In this document: positions 1 through 12,600 of the stretch, in pieces | Layout of the letters: each line of letters begins with the position of its first letter | How positions within the stretch are numbered: the stretch's first letter is position 1 | Source of the DNA: Sipunculus nudus | Taxonomy: Eukaryota > Annelida > Sipuncula > Golfingiida > Sipunculidae | Direction of reading: 5' to 3' | Assembly (NCBI GenBank): GCA_026874595.1 | Contig: CM049308.1 | Span: forward strand, 17,730,001-17,794,000 | DNA: 64,000 nt | Notes under the pieces: generated by a model | What the model was told of the DNA's origin: nothing | The model's input: the letters and a program-made list of their open reading frames with translations, nothing else | Database searches by the model: none | Program-made: the position numbers and the translations under genes

Positions 1-522
1 GGACGCTCGCATCTATGAAGGTCTAAAAAATATTTTTAAAATGCTTAAAAGTTAAAAAAAACTCCAGTCTGCAGGAACTGATGAAAGAACACTCCAAGAT
101 AAATAAACATGCAAAGAATCATGGCGATCAATACATTAATTATTCAGATACTCGAGCTTTTGTTTCAAATTTTTAATTATTCTGGGGGGGGGGGGGGGTT
201 GTATTTACGAGCCCCATAGCTCAAAGAATATGGGTAACAGAAGCCTAATTTCAGGTTTCCAAGGAGATTTTTCATGGACCTTACTGGATGTCAAGTCAGA
301 AGATTCTAGGTCCAGTGGTTACGATTTGTGCCCTGTTTACAGACGGTGAGACAGACGCAGACAGGCGGACAGCTAGAAAGACAGACGGACGACGGACAAA
401 GAGTGATCGCTAAAGCTCAGATGACTTTCAGTCAGCTGAGCTAAAATCAATTAACCTGATCTATTTGTTTTACAAATAAGAGACCCCTACAGTAGGATAA
501 TGTTTGCAAAGAATTAAACCAT
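1..522. repeat. End of a dispersed repeat with GACGGAC runs and a terminal hairpin
   Basis: Positions 340-410 carry degenerate GACAGACGGAC runs. They are followed by a stem of AGCTCAGATGACT (414-426) and its near-complement (430-442; one mismatch, TTC loop), then CTAAAA. A run of 15 G lies at 184-198. A GACGGAC run ending in a hairpin is, to my knowledge, common at the end of dispersed repeats in bivalve genomes. Confidence 0.5.
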
Positions 523-1555
523 TCAGTTGACAGTTTCATCATAAAACATTTCTAATGCAGTGGCTGAAAGAGGGTAATAATACAAGGCCTTTGCCCCAGC
601 CCTGATGTAGGTGGCGCACATAGACCTCAGTTTCAAAAGTGAGTCTAAACTTGGTGATTCTAGCTCCCGTCGTATCTGAGACTGTAATGTTAGTATGCTT
701 ACTTGGCCAAATGACATAGTGCAAACTATCTGTAACTCGGCTGAAATTCATTGAAATAAAACCAAAAGTTGGGAGCCCAGCTCTGGGATCATTTCTGTGA
801 AATACTGAACAATTTGGCTGAATGATTTCAGAGAAGAAGATTTTCGAAGGTTTTCTAGCTTTTCCACTGGGAAATGAAAGTTGATGCAGGTGGTGCAACA
901 AAAGCTCAATCCCACAACATTTGACATGTGCGTATTTTTTTGCATAAAGTTTGGTGATGCTCGCTATTGCTGTTCCTGACGAATTACGGGTTAATGTACT
1001 GATCACTAATGACTCCCCGTACAACAAAGGTCGATGAAGGTGGCGCAACCAATACTTCAATTTCAAATATGACTCATGAGCTAGCTCCAGCCGTTTCTGA
1101 GATTGTAATTTTAGTATGCTTTTTTGGCCAAATGACAAAGTTCAGCTTCCTGTAATTCGGCCAAAAATCACCGAACTGGTACCATTCGAACAAACTTGAG
1201 AGAATTTGTTCCTAGGATCATATCTGTGAACGATTGGACAATTCGGCTGTACAGCTTCGGAGAAGAAGATTTTTAAAGTTATTTAGCCTTTTCTCTATAA
1301 AATCTAAGTCAATGCAACCCGTTAAAGTTTGACATGTGACGGATTCTCTCACAAAATTTGGCGCTGCGAGCTCTTACAGTTTTTGAGATGTATAGGTTAA
1401 CGTACGGTGGACGAAGGACAGCGGACGCTGGACGGACCAAGCCGCGCCATCGCATAACCTCACAGTGATATATTATACGTATAGAATTTCTAATGGATGG
1501 TATTCCTTTCGGAGAGCACAAGGGAGGAAAATATAAAAGTACAAGAAGCAGCAAA
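523..1555 (-). repeat. Two degenerate ~425-bp repeat units
   Basis: TTGGCCAAATGACA recurs at 703 and 1124 (421 bp). In each unit it is followed by a TGTAA(C/T)TCGGC segment and an AGAAGAAGATTTT block. Both units read MSFGQ on the minus strand and carry an AGGTGG(C/T)GC box (near 610, 889 and 1039). The 199-residue minus-strand frame here spans the repeat, shows no known domain and is probably not a gene. Confidence 0.7.
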
Positions 1556-2202
1556 CTTCAGGTTTATATCCAGTGCAAGTTTAGCTAACTTTAAGATTCA
1601 GATTATGATAAACTATTTTGGATATTTTTATTGCATCTAATGGATTATTGGCTGCTTGTGTGCTGGATATACATTATTAGCTGGAATTTTTAACTAAAAA
1701 GCCTTACCACATGCAGGACCTGGATGCTACAGGGCTGGTCAGATTTGGAAAAATTCCAAGTTTTCAAATACAAAAGTCTCGGAATTTAGAACATTCTTAT
1801 TTTACAGAATATATAAACTGGTCTGAGAGCAGTGGTTTGGTTAATAATTATTAAGGCAAAACTGAAACAATATTTAAAATAACAATATTTAAATATTAAT
1901 ATCTGAAAAGGTAAAATGAATTCCGATTAGACTTAATGACCACCACCAATTAAAGTATTCAGGATGACCCATCTATGTACATGTATTTTCAAGAAAAACA
2001 CAATTATCATACTACAATAAAAGGAATATTAAAGCACAATCCTGGAAAAAGCTATAATGAATGGTACCGGTATGTACATATTCAAGATTTTGTCATCACT
2101 AAACATATTCTTGTTTACAAAAATTGGATAGTAATTTTTTTTCCATCAAAAGTAAAACAGAGTGATATCAACAAACTGATTAGACATAACTGATGCTCTG
2201 TT
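1556..2202. other. No recognisable feature
   Basis: AT-rich unique-looking sequence with only short chance frames. Confidence 0.5.
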
Positions 2203-2505
2203 GTATATACAGAACCACAGGCCTCTGCCGATATTTATCTACGGTCTGTGCAGCACTTTTTGTGACCCAATGTGTTGGGTGCAGGTCCTAGTGATCGGAC
2301 CACTGGTTACACACGTTTTTGTTTCAGCCTACTTTCCGGGGTGGCATGTATTATGGACCAGGAGGTTAGCAGTGGTGTAACACATGCACACCGCTGACTG
2401 AAACAATCACGGCGGTTCACTGGTACAGGAATCCAACACACGGGGTCACAAGTGCTGCGCAGAAGGTAAATGTACGCAGAGGCCTGTGGCTCTGTGTATA
2501 TTACA
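2203..2505. mobile_element. Foldback miniature element, ~125-bp imperfect arms
   Basis: The left arm begins near 2203 (CCACAGGCCTCTGC, GCAGCACTTTTTGTGACCC, GTGTTGG). The right arm is its inverse near 2434-2502 (CCAACACACGGGGTCACAAG, then GCAGAGGCCTGTGG). A weaker inner match includes GTTTCAG against CTGAAAC, so nearly the whole 300 bp can fold. No coding capacity. Target duplications are not clear. Confidence 0.8.
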
Positions 2506-2636
2506 GAGCCACGCCTATACTGGGGCTACACACTGGTACGTACTGGTCCGATCAAACCAAAAACCACGTGTGAAATACTGAGGAAAAAATCAACTGGTTA
2601 CACAATTGGGCAGCTGTTTGGTGATAATAAATATTT

Positions 2637-2640
<4 letters not shown>

Positions 2641-2677
<37 letters not shown>
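2641..2677. repeat. (TA)n microsatellite
   Basis: Uninterrupted TA dinucleotides. Confidence 0.95.
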
Positions 2678-2679
<2 letters not shown>

Positions 2680-2685
2680 GACTGA

Positions 2686-4069
2686 AGGAAACAATATTTA
2701 TGCATACTCAAAACGTCCTGAGACCTTAACAGATATAACGAGTAGAGAAATCAGTAGTTGGATCAGGACAAATTAATAAACATTAACCGGACTGAGGAGA
2801 AGGCAACAACTTGATGACCAGCAAACAATGACCCAAAGGGGATACAAAAAAATGCAGGTAATTGGCCAGATGAGGTGATAACCCCTTCCAATAACCAGAG
2901 TTGTCAGTGATAATTTTAATTAAAGAACTTGGTCATCCAATTTTGCCCCAATGTTGCATACAGAGAAGGAATATATCTGGGGCGGATGGACGTACATTAT
3001 TATACTCAAATCAAATATTTAAAGATGTCTTTAAAAAGGGCTTTAACACGCTTTAATGACTTTATTTAAAGTGCTGTAAACTGGTCAAAAACCTCCTAAA
3101 ATTGTCAGAAACGGAGATAAGCGACACCATTCTTTCACCAAGATCAATATATATGCAAAATTAAGTGAGAATTCTTACAGCCTTTAGTGAAATGAATTAT
3201 CCATTGTGTCTGATTTCAATGAAAATGGGCACGATAAAAATATTGTTTAAAAGGCCATAACACTCAGAAGAGTTCAGTTACTTATTGGCCCACACAAAAC
3301 GCACATAAAATTATCCAAATGTAGATGAAGCTGCCAATTTCTTTTGTCGCGTTCTTGGCCCATTTTACATCTAAATACGAAATTTTTGGAGTATTGTCCA
3401 GCCATTCTTGAGATAAGCTGCTAATGTCAACAGACAGACGACAGGTCATCTGAGACAAGCTACTATTCTCGACATTAAACATTTAATTCAAAAGGTGTAT
3501 GGCTTTTACGTGCATTTTACATACAAATCTATATGATGACTGTGTACTCGAATATAGTAACAAATGCGCACGCCGTGAAGATTGACTTGGTTGACTCTCT
3601 TGTATAATAATTGTCGGGAGCACAGTACGCTCTTTACACAGCGTTTTACCTAAAGCCTACTACCTATATCGTAAGCGCTGTTTGTTTTGACCTCGTATCC
3701 TGAATCGCTACACCAGAGGGGAGCACTGTATCTTGGTCCAATCAGATGAGACCCTGTGCTGGAAGACAAAACGGTTTACCAGCCAAGCGAGGAATAGGGA
3801 ACTGCATTACGGAGCCGATGTTGTTCATTTCGTTTTGAGTGACAGCTCATCGCTCCTGCAACCCTTTGAACAGGCCACAGACTCAGAGAGAATGGCCCTA
3901 CACGTGGTTTCTGGGCGGAGCCTGATGCCTGCCGAGTGTTTGTTGACTGGCATTTGATTGGCGGCTAGTCATATCAGCAGTTTTTTTAGCAGACAGACCC
4001 ACCATCTGGTGTTTAAGTGCATCATAAACGGTCTAAGCAGGCAGCGGGAAAATCAGTTGCTTCTTTAGA
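2686..4069. other. No recognisable gene; GC-richer patch at 3590-3975
   Basis: Mostly AT-rich. The patch around 3700-3960 is more GC-rich and has a 74-codon open frame with no recognised motif. It lies upstream of YIF1 on the same strand, so a 5' leader exon is possible but unsupported. Confidence 0.4.
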
Positions 4070-4161
4070 AGTTATAAAAGAACGTAAACACATTGAGTAT
4101 GGGCACGAGTTATACTGGTATATATGGCCCATAATCAAAGTGTTTACGTTCTTTTATAACT
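4070..4161. mobile_element. 92-nt hairpin with 35-bp arms
   Basis: Arms 4070-4104 and 4127-4161 are inverse complements at 33 of 35 positions (AGTTATAAAAGAACGTAAAC and its complement), around a 22-nt loop. This is either a tiny foldback element or a pre-miRNA-like hairpin. Confidence 0.85.
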
Positions 4162-5980
4162 GGTACATCGCCTATAATTAATGTGTTTAAGGTTTCTAAG
4201 CCATTTTAGTGATAGGAACGAGGGCCTATGGACTGTGGTCGGGAGGAGGTGACAAAATTGCCGATATCTCGTGTAACAGCTTGTACATAAATTAACAATA
4301 TATAACTTCTTATTACAAGTTTTAATTTAATTAAAATTTGCTTAACTTCTGATAACATCTGTTTAAGCGTTTAAATGTTAAACTTTAAACATACCAAATT
4401 TAGTCATTTTTTTAAATTTATTGAATTTTTTATTCCAGACTTTGATATCAGAATATAATATTTTATCTATTTTTATGACAAAATATTTTATAATGAGAAA
4501 AATCAGGGGTTTTTTTCTCGGCACTCAAACACAGGCTTCATTTCTTGCAAATTGAAGACCTGAAGCACAGTTTGGAGATGGAGCACACAAGGCGAAAGGG
4601 TGAACATTTTTTTGTACATGAACATTGAATCACATAACACCAGTTCTATTCATCCGAACAAATTACTCAAGTTGACCGAACTATAGTGAATTAAACAAGT
4701 CCAGACACGTCAAAACCAAAACTGCAAATCAGCACCCGGGAAGAACAGATACCGGGACAAGGTCAATAAAAGACCTTTTCAGTTGATGACTCACAAACTA
4801 AGACTACCAAATGTGATAGATCTTTGATATCATTACATCAATATCTCGTGAACGGGAAAAGGCTAAAGTTGTTTCAAAGGGTTGGTACCGCATGGGCAGG
4901 ATTAAGGCATAGGGGGGACGGGGGGGGGGGTGCTCTCCCACACTGTGTAAACTTTGAAAAATATATATCATTTGTAGACAAATATTATGCACTTGAATAA
5001 GATTGCATTAATTTAAGCAAATTTGTGCTTCCGAAATATTTAATGGCAACCTCTATAAATTTACTAATTGTATATAAACCAAAAAACATAAAAGAAGAAG
5101 AAAAAAAAGACATGACTTAAGTGCATGATCATCGATAAGTCTTAATTATCTCCTGTTTTCTTGCTGTTTTGAATGAAAAAGAATGTTAAAAATACTTCAC
5201 AAATATTTAACTTTTGGGTATATTTTGCAAAATTTTGACACGTATGCCCTGTCAATTTACGAAATTTCAGCACCCTAGACAATTGTGAAACAGATTTATT
5301 GGGGCGCACCTGTTGCGCTATCTAAAGAAAATCATGATTATACTTCACAAGACATCTTTTGTTGTTGTTCTTCATCATCATCATCATCATATTTTTATGG
5401 AACATAAATACAATTAAGGAAATATTTCAACAGAAAAAAGTAATTATGTAGACATGATAAACAATTTATTAATTGGCTACATTTCTTATATAATTTCGAT
5501 CATAAGTTGTGATGGAATTAGTCTCGATATATTATCTGCTAGCTCGAATTAGAAAACCGCTACAGATGACACACTCAGTTTGTCTATTTTACATGGATTC
5601 TGTAAAACTTAAATGTTATAAAATTATGAAAACTATTTTATATGATATATAAAAATATATTATCCATATGTGTAAAAATTATTATGTGTAAAATAGTATT
5701 GTTTCTGATGATTATTTAATTTTTTGTTTAGAAGAATGTATGGAAAAACAACTTATTTTTTTTACTTGTATACTTATATCGAAAACCTTTGTATATATTG
5801 CATTAATATATTATAGTTACCTTATTATACCTTACATTTATTCACTTGATAAAAAGTTTTTTCTGTCAATATTTTGTAATTAATAGGCCTAACTATTAGA
5901 AACGCGACTTTCCAACAATACTAATTAAAATAACAAATAATAATTCGCTTTCCATATGCGTTTTGTATTTTCTGTTACAG
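4162..5980. other. AT-rich sequence upstream of YIF1
   Basis: Contains a G run near 4919-4930 and an (ATC)n tract at 5371-5391. No gene was recognised. Confidence 0.6.
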
Positions 5981-6110
5981 CAAGTCGTGGCAGTCGGCCG
6001 AGTACTTCCGGTTCAGCTCGACGCTGTCAGGTCCGATGCAACACGTCAAAAGTCTGTGAAACCCAACCCTCTTTCACTGATAAATCCCTGGTGACTGGTC
6101 CTGCCAAAAG
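5981..6110 (+). promoter_or_regulatory. YIF1 5' UTR and possible core promoter
   Basis: A short stretch richer in C+G and CpG than its AT-rich surroundings, upstream of the YIF1 ATG. ACTTCCGG at 6004-6011 matches the ETS-factor site often found near start sites of housekeeping genes. The segment follows an acceptor-like TCTGTTACAG, so it may instead be a 5' UTR exon spliced from a leader further upstream. The two readings cannot be separated from sequence alone. Confidence 0.35.
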
Positions 6111-6138
6111 ATGGACCCGTCGGGTGCCGTTCGTCAGC
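6111..6138 (+). CDS. YIF1B: YIF1 coding exon 1 (start codon)
   Basis: Encodes MDPSGAVRQ plus one base of the next codon. The donor is GTAAGT at 6139. The in-frame TAA at 6081-6083 means the protein cannot begin further upstream in this exon. The 5' UTR continues upstream, perhaps to an acceptor-like TCTGTTACAG ending at 5980. Confidence 0.9.
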
Positions 6139-6621
6139 GTAAGTGTAGGTTATATTTCGTAAAATTTAGATGTTGTAGTGAACTGCCTGTGTTTAGCTGT
6201 TCTGAAATGTCATCCTTTTTAATTTGAGCTTGTGCCTGGCTGTTTGATCTCTCTGCAGTGTCTGGCTTGCCTTACAGCAACTGTTGAAGCCACATGCGGC
6301 CAGCAAGGGTCCCACAAAACAGTCCACGTCACCTGGGCACTTATAAGTATAGAAAAAGAAAACGAATAACATTTTAAGGCATTTTCTAAAAAAAAGTTTT
6401 TTTTCGACCTTATCATTAATGGCATCCTTGACATTAGCAGTTTGATATTTTGCTTATTTAAAATGGAAGTGCTTATTTCCACTCCCCCAGGGAGTGGAAA
6501 TAATGGATGCTAATTTCCACTCCCCCTAGGAGGTACCAATCCCCATGATGTTAGATGAAACAGATACGGGTTTGTTAGAATATATATTCATTTACAGCGC
6601 ATCTCCATAGGAGAACACTGA

Positions 6622-6663
<42 letters not shown>

Positions 6664-9600
6664 ACATGAATGTTATTAGGCTTACCTTTGAGATGCATGT
6701 CTATCTAATCAGTATAGTGCCAATTGTCTTAAAGCACCGTATTAGTAATTTAATTTTTCTTTTAATCAAAGTTCTAGTAACTTTTGCCTATTTTGACACC
6801 ACATTAGTCTCACTGAAAATGTTTAAGATGAAATCAGTGGTATGGTAATTACTGAAACAACCTACCAGGGTACAGGTGCCAGTCCAGTTTAACTGTCTGG
6901 GCTTTAACTTGTATTCTGAGCCAAGAGCTGATTGCACCAGTCTGAGCTCTGAGCGGTGTCTGGACATTTCGGTCCCATGCCATTTCGGTCCTGGGGCCGA
7001 TTGAGGTTTGCCAATTGCCCTTTCAGTCCCGCGTGGTTGCCGTTTCGGTCTCGCCCATATATCACGTCTGCCAAATCGGTCCCGCTTCGTTTTTCATTAT
7101 TATACAGATAAATTCACTCCTGTCCCACCCCTTTGATCTACTTCTAAACACAGTGATAGTACACATATTTTATAATAATAAATCAAAAGCACTTTGATCA
7201 AATGAGGTGAACCAGTCTCAAAGTTGTTTATTCTCAAAGATATAAGGTCACGATCCTAGAGAAAAAGATTTTCTGTCAAATGCATAAAAGTTTTCAATGA
7301 AATGGAAAAATCAACGTCATCAGCTGTGAAAACGAATAATTCTCTAACAAAAACTTAAAAAGGTAGCTATTATTTCAAGTGAATAATTAAACATTAAAAT
7401 AATTAATCCAGTTAGCATGTTGATAAAAAAATAGAATTTCTTAGGTATATTTGTGCTGGCTATAACTTGTGCATGTAACATCTCTTTCGGGACCGATTTG
7501 GCAGATGCGATATCTGGCGGGACCGAAACGGCAACCACACGGGACTGAAACGGTAATTGGCAAACCTCAATCGGCCCCGGGACGGAAATGGCATGGGACC
7601 GAAATGTCTTGTATTCTTCTGAGCATATTGGCACAAAACCAGAGCTCACTGATGAGGTGCCAAGAGTCTACTGATAAGGACTCTCAGCCAGTTTATCAAG
7701 TAATGTTGAAATCTCTTACTCTTCATGTGCTACTTTAAATTAGTTCTCATGATCCAAATATATAAATTTTCAAAATGATTAAACAACTAGAAAAATGGCA
7801 ATGCAAAAATACAAATCTATATTTCTTTTAAATTTTTTTTCACACAATTGTAATATAATTGTCAGGGGTAACTCTGCAACTCATTGTTTTAAACTTTGAT
7901 GTTAAATGCATTGAAATTAAAATCAATGTCAGTATAAAAACTGAAAAACTTAATTGTTTAAAGAACTTTGTTCTAGAAATAGTTAACTGTCTAATGTCCC
8001 AGCTGTCCCTGTCAGCGGTTGTATCGATAGAAGTACTTGAGAGAGGATTTTGTAAACAATAGCAATTATTAAACTATGTTTATCACTTGAAAGAATAAAT
8101 ACCCAAGTTTTGGTCACTTAAACTGCCAAAATACTCGATACTTTACCAGCTTTTATCACAAGGGGGAGTGGAAATAAGATTTCCTTATTTCCACTCCCGG
8201 GGAGTGGAAATAAGGCCTGCCATTTTTAAATTATAAAAAAAAAATAAAATGTATAATTATATCCAGTGTCCAGATACCTTTATAAATAAGCAATCAAATC
8301 AAGGGATTTGTCAAATACCAAGTGCACATATTGCAGGCTTTTATATCTACTTTTCAATCAATGCTCAAAGAATATATTGGTGAAACAAATAGAAAAGTGA
8401 TTTGAAGTGATAACGTAGAGAATATGTTACTGGTCAGTATAGTCTGAGGAGCCAGGGGTAAGGAAAGCCTATTGTGAATACAAAGCTAAAGATACCTTAA
8501 TTAGGATTATTAATTAAAGATTCTTGAACATTTCATACTTATACAGACACTGGAAGGTCCTGCGCCTTTGCCGGCAATAAGCAATCTTAAATCCCAGTAC
8601 TGGAGGTTACATTGCTTGAATTAAATAACAGATCAAATTTTGCTCCCTCTGCGTTCCTCCTTCATAGACTTGCTATGACATAAAACTATTTTATTGTAGA
8701 CGTATCTGTTGCCAGCAAAACGGATACCAGCTCTGTGCACTGGGGTTGCTGGGCCGGTGAGCTGACAGTCAATTCAAAATGTAACAACATTGACTCTGGA
8801 CACTCCTCACTGGGCTAGTATCCAATTTGCTGGTAACAGATACATGCCTATGATAAAGAAGTCTTAATGTATTAATAGGTCTATGAAGCGTGGAATGCAG
8901 ATAGAGCAAAATTTGACCTATGATTTAGTAAGAGTAAGGTTACATCTCAGTCCACTTTTCATTATAACCCTGAGGTTAATGACAGGTGTCCACAATACTG
9001 AGGTCAGAGGTGCCCGTTAGGACTTCAGGAGACTGTTTACTTGGCTATATATTACCTTATCTGACTGTTTAGCCTTGCAGTTTAAGAGAACATTTTTGTT
9101 TTCATTCCTTTACTGAACAGGAGTCTTCTATTGCTGTTTTGCTATTCATGTTTTGCTAGAATGCTGCATGAACTTTCATTTTCTGTTTATCTGATGGTAG
9201 GCAAGCTGTTGTTGTGTTGTACATTGTGAAACATGCAGTAGTCCTGAATTTTGTTGTGTTCCTGTAGCAGTGGATTGTCATGTTTTTGACACAAGCCTTG
9301 AGTTTTTTTTTTAAGCAGTAGGGTTTGCGTTTGAGCTGGGTAAAACCTAGTTTATCCAACCCAGTGAGTAAAACCTGGGTTAAACCTGTTTTCTCAGGAT
9401 TTACCCAAGGTTTTGCCCAGTTTATTACTCAAGCTTTTCCCCCATGTTTATTTACTTTTATCAAGCAGGACTGAAGCCTAGTTTCTGATTGGTCAGAAGA
9501 AGTTGTATACACATTTTTAAATATTGGGAGCAAGCCAAGTGGCTCTGACACATCACCCCTGTCTAAAAGAAAGCATTGACTGCAGACACTCTAACTCCTG

Positions 9601-12600
9601 AACTCTAATGAATACAAATTAGGGGTAAAACCCAGGTATTCTTGGTAATTCTAGGGTAAAACCTATTTTACCTAGCTAAGGGGTTACCCAGGCGCTCCGT
9701 GAAACTTGTGAACCCTGTTTAGCCGAGTCCTAAATCCATCAATGGCCTGAAGCAGTATCTTTTTAATAAGGAGTTTTGACAAAGTTAGCTACCAGTGGGT
9801 GCTACAATAAATAAAGAGTCTGTTTCAGTTTCAGGTTGACTTTTTATAAGGCCTTGGAACATAACACAGCATTTTCTGCAATAGGCATTTGTATTTCCAA
9901 GGCATATTAGGGTAAATCATAAATGTGGTACAGTTTCAATATATGCAGCATTAATTAGTAATTTGAGCTTAAACTGATTAACTCAGGCTCTGCTCATCGT
10001 TTGAGCAGTTGAGTAAATTATGGCAAATAGAATTTCACTGTCCATATTGTTGATTGATGGAGTTGAACTTGAAATGCCAAGCTCTGATATATATTGCTCT
10101 TTGGAGGCACCATGGTGACTTACCAAAAATCTTTTCATGAAACGCAAAAAACATATTTACCAATAGAGTTTCTCACCAGCATTACCTCTCATCAAAATTC
10201 ACCCATATTTAATGAGGTCGTCGGTCCTCGGGTGCACGACGTTTGCAGTGCTTTTGTTTATGATTGGGCACCTTTAATTTTAGGATGCTCACTCTCCTAT
10301 TAGGACATATTTTTACTGTGAATATGATCTAGATCTTAATTGTTTAATATTTGAAAGAACACTGCTCCAGAAAGTTAGTTTTTTTTGGGGGGGGGGGTTT
10401 TAATAAAATATTTTTTTGAGGGGAATGAAGTGACAATTTTACAATCCAGACTTTCTCAGTTGTTTGAATGACATTGGTAAACAAAATACTCTGGATCAGC
10501 AGATAAATTTAAACACTTCATTGTACATTTATGGTTAATAAGTTCATTGAGAATTTGATACATGCAGTTCACTACTCATCTGAATTTTACATGCTGATGG
10601 TTTGCACTTCGCTGTAATTCTAAGATATATATTTTATGGTGTAACAGAAATACCCATCTTAAAAAACTAATAGGTAGAGAATGCAAAGTGCTGCAATATA
10701 TTGTTCACATTGTCAGAGTAACGACAGTGAATAATGAGTTGACAAGCATAATTTTGTTTGAAATACTGAAGTAATTGTATAAATTAATTGCATATATGCT
10801 CAAATAATTTGGACAGTGCATATTGTTATATATTTTAATATAGCTTGGGAATTATGTTCATTTTGATATCAAGGGTTTAAATATTTTAATTTTGATTTAT
10901 TTATCTAACTGTAACCTGGTCCATAATGATACTATTTCAATTTGATTCTGTCAAAGAACTGCTGTCTCACAGTTTGTATATAATAACTTTCCTCAACAGC
11001 CGGGAGTCAGAAACGTGGTCGCAGCCGGGGTCAAAGGCCACCACAAGCAAATCCTCAACTTTTTGAAGACACAAGTTCTCATCAAGGTATGGTAATTGAA
11101 AAATGAAACACCCACACAACATACACAGCCAGGAACAATTGAACTGATTTTGATAATTTTAGGTCAGTAAAAATGTTTTAAACATGGACCAGACCCTTTT
11201 CAGATTTGAAAGAGTTTTATAAAAACTCATGTATCTTCCTTTCTTTACCTATTTTGTTTCATAAGATAAAATCATATTGAAGTTGGGTTTTACTTAATCT
11301 GCAAAGTAGAATGGCAGGTCAATTTGAATTATATATACATAGTTAAATATACAATTGTGTCAACATTTTGGACCAAGTAAATTGTATTTGATTATTTTTT
11401 ATAGAAACATCAGTGAGGTGGTAAGGAATGTCCCACATATGAAATTGACAGGGAATTTTTTATGGTAAAGATGATATGGAAATGCTTAGAATTGAGAGAA
11501 TTTCAAAATATGGAGATTGTCATGACATGAAAGTGTTACTGAGATTGATCACCTTGCCCGTGAGTTTCCTCATAGATAACATTTGGTCCAGGTCTAAGAT
11601 ATAATGTTATAGAGATTGATCTTCAGACATTAACCAGGGTTGGCAAGTTTTTCTACACTGGTGTTATTTAAACCTTTATTTTACATTAATTAACATCTCG
11701 TGACAAGCAGCTTTTTTACACCCATGTGTAAAAAAATGTTAAAAACCTAGATGCATGTGGGATTTCTGTTAGGTGATACCAATGAGTTCTACAGATATGT
11801 CAAAAACATAGTACATCACTGCTTGAACTGCACCACATATCACCATATAATTGTTTTAATGATGCTGTTGACATTGTTGACATACAAATCAATATAACAG
11901 GGAAGACTTGCAAAGCGCCGGTGTTTGTGGGTACCACATATTGTACTGTTGTGTTTATATTCAGAGTATACATATATACAAAGCTGAGGCCATACTTTAT
12001 ATGGTTATTGGTTGGTACATGGGTTGTTTGTATGCTGGACTGTATGTTGATATTATCTTGATGTTTACTCTTTTTGTTGTAGACCAGTTAAATCAGATGG
12101 AGAGTGGCATTATGTCACATGGTAAATTGTTTTTAGTTTTGCTCACCAGGGGACTCTGCTGTCAAATAGGGGATGGATTGGCTGTGAAATGTCGTAATAC
12201 ATTAAAATAAGCTAATATATATGTGGTTAATGCTGGCCTAAATCCTGAATGTTGAATGTGAACTAATTACAGATCTATTGATGGTCGTATACAAGGAAAC
12301 CTAGATACTTAGCAACAGAAACTGAAAAATCCTTTGTTTCTAAACTCTTTTGAATATATTTTTGTAATCAACCTTAGGGCAGGAAACTTGAAACATTTTA
12401 ATTTATTTAAATCAGGATTTGGTAGCCCAGGGTGGCACCAGGGATATTAACTGACAAGAAATGTGAAAGGAACTCACTCCTGAAGGAATCACACAATGTC
12501 TCTTTACTAAAATGAAGTTGAAATATCCAGCTTAACATCTTTCTCTAACTGTAATGGGTTCCAATCCAGCCCCTTGTATTCAGGTCATATTTCCACACCC

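Noticed and set aside
539-1138. 199-residue minus-strand frame as a gene
   Set aside because: It runs through a two-unit repeat (both units read MSFGQ), has no recognised domain, and lacks splice or promoter context.
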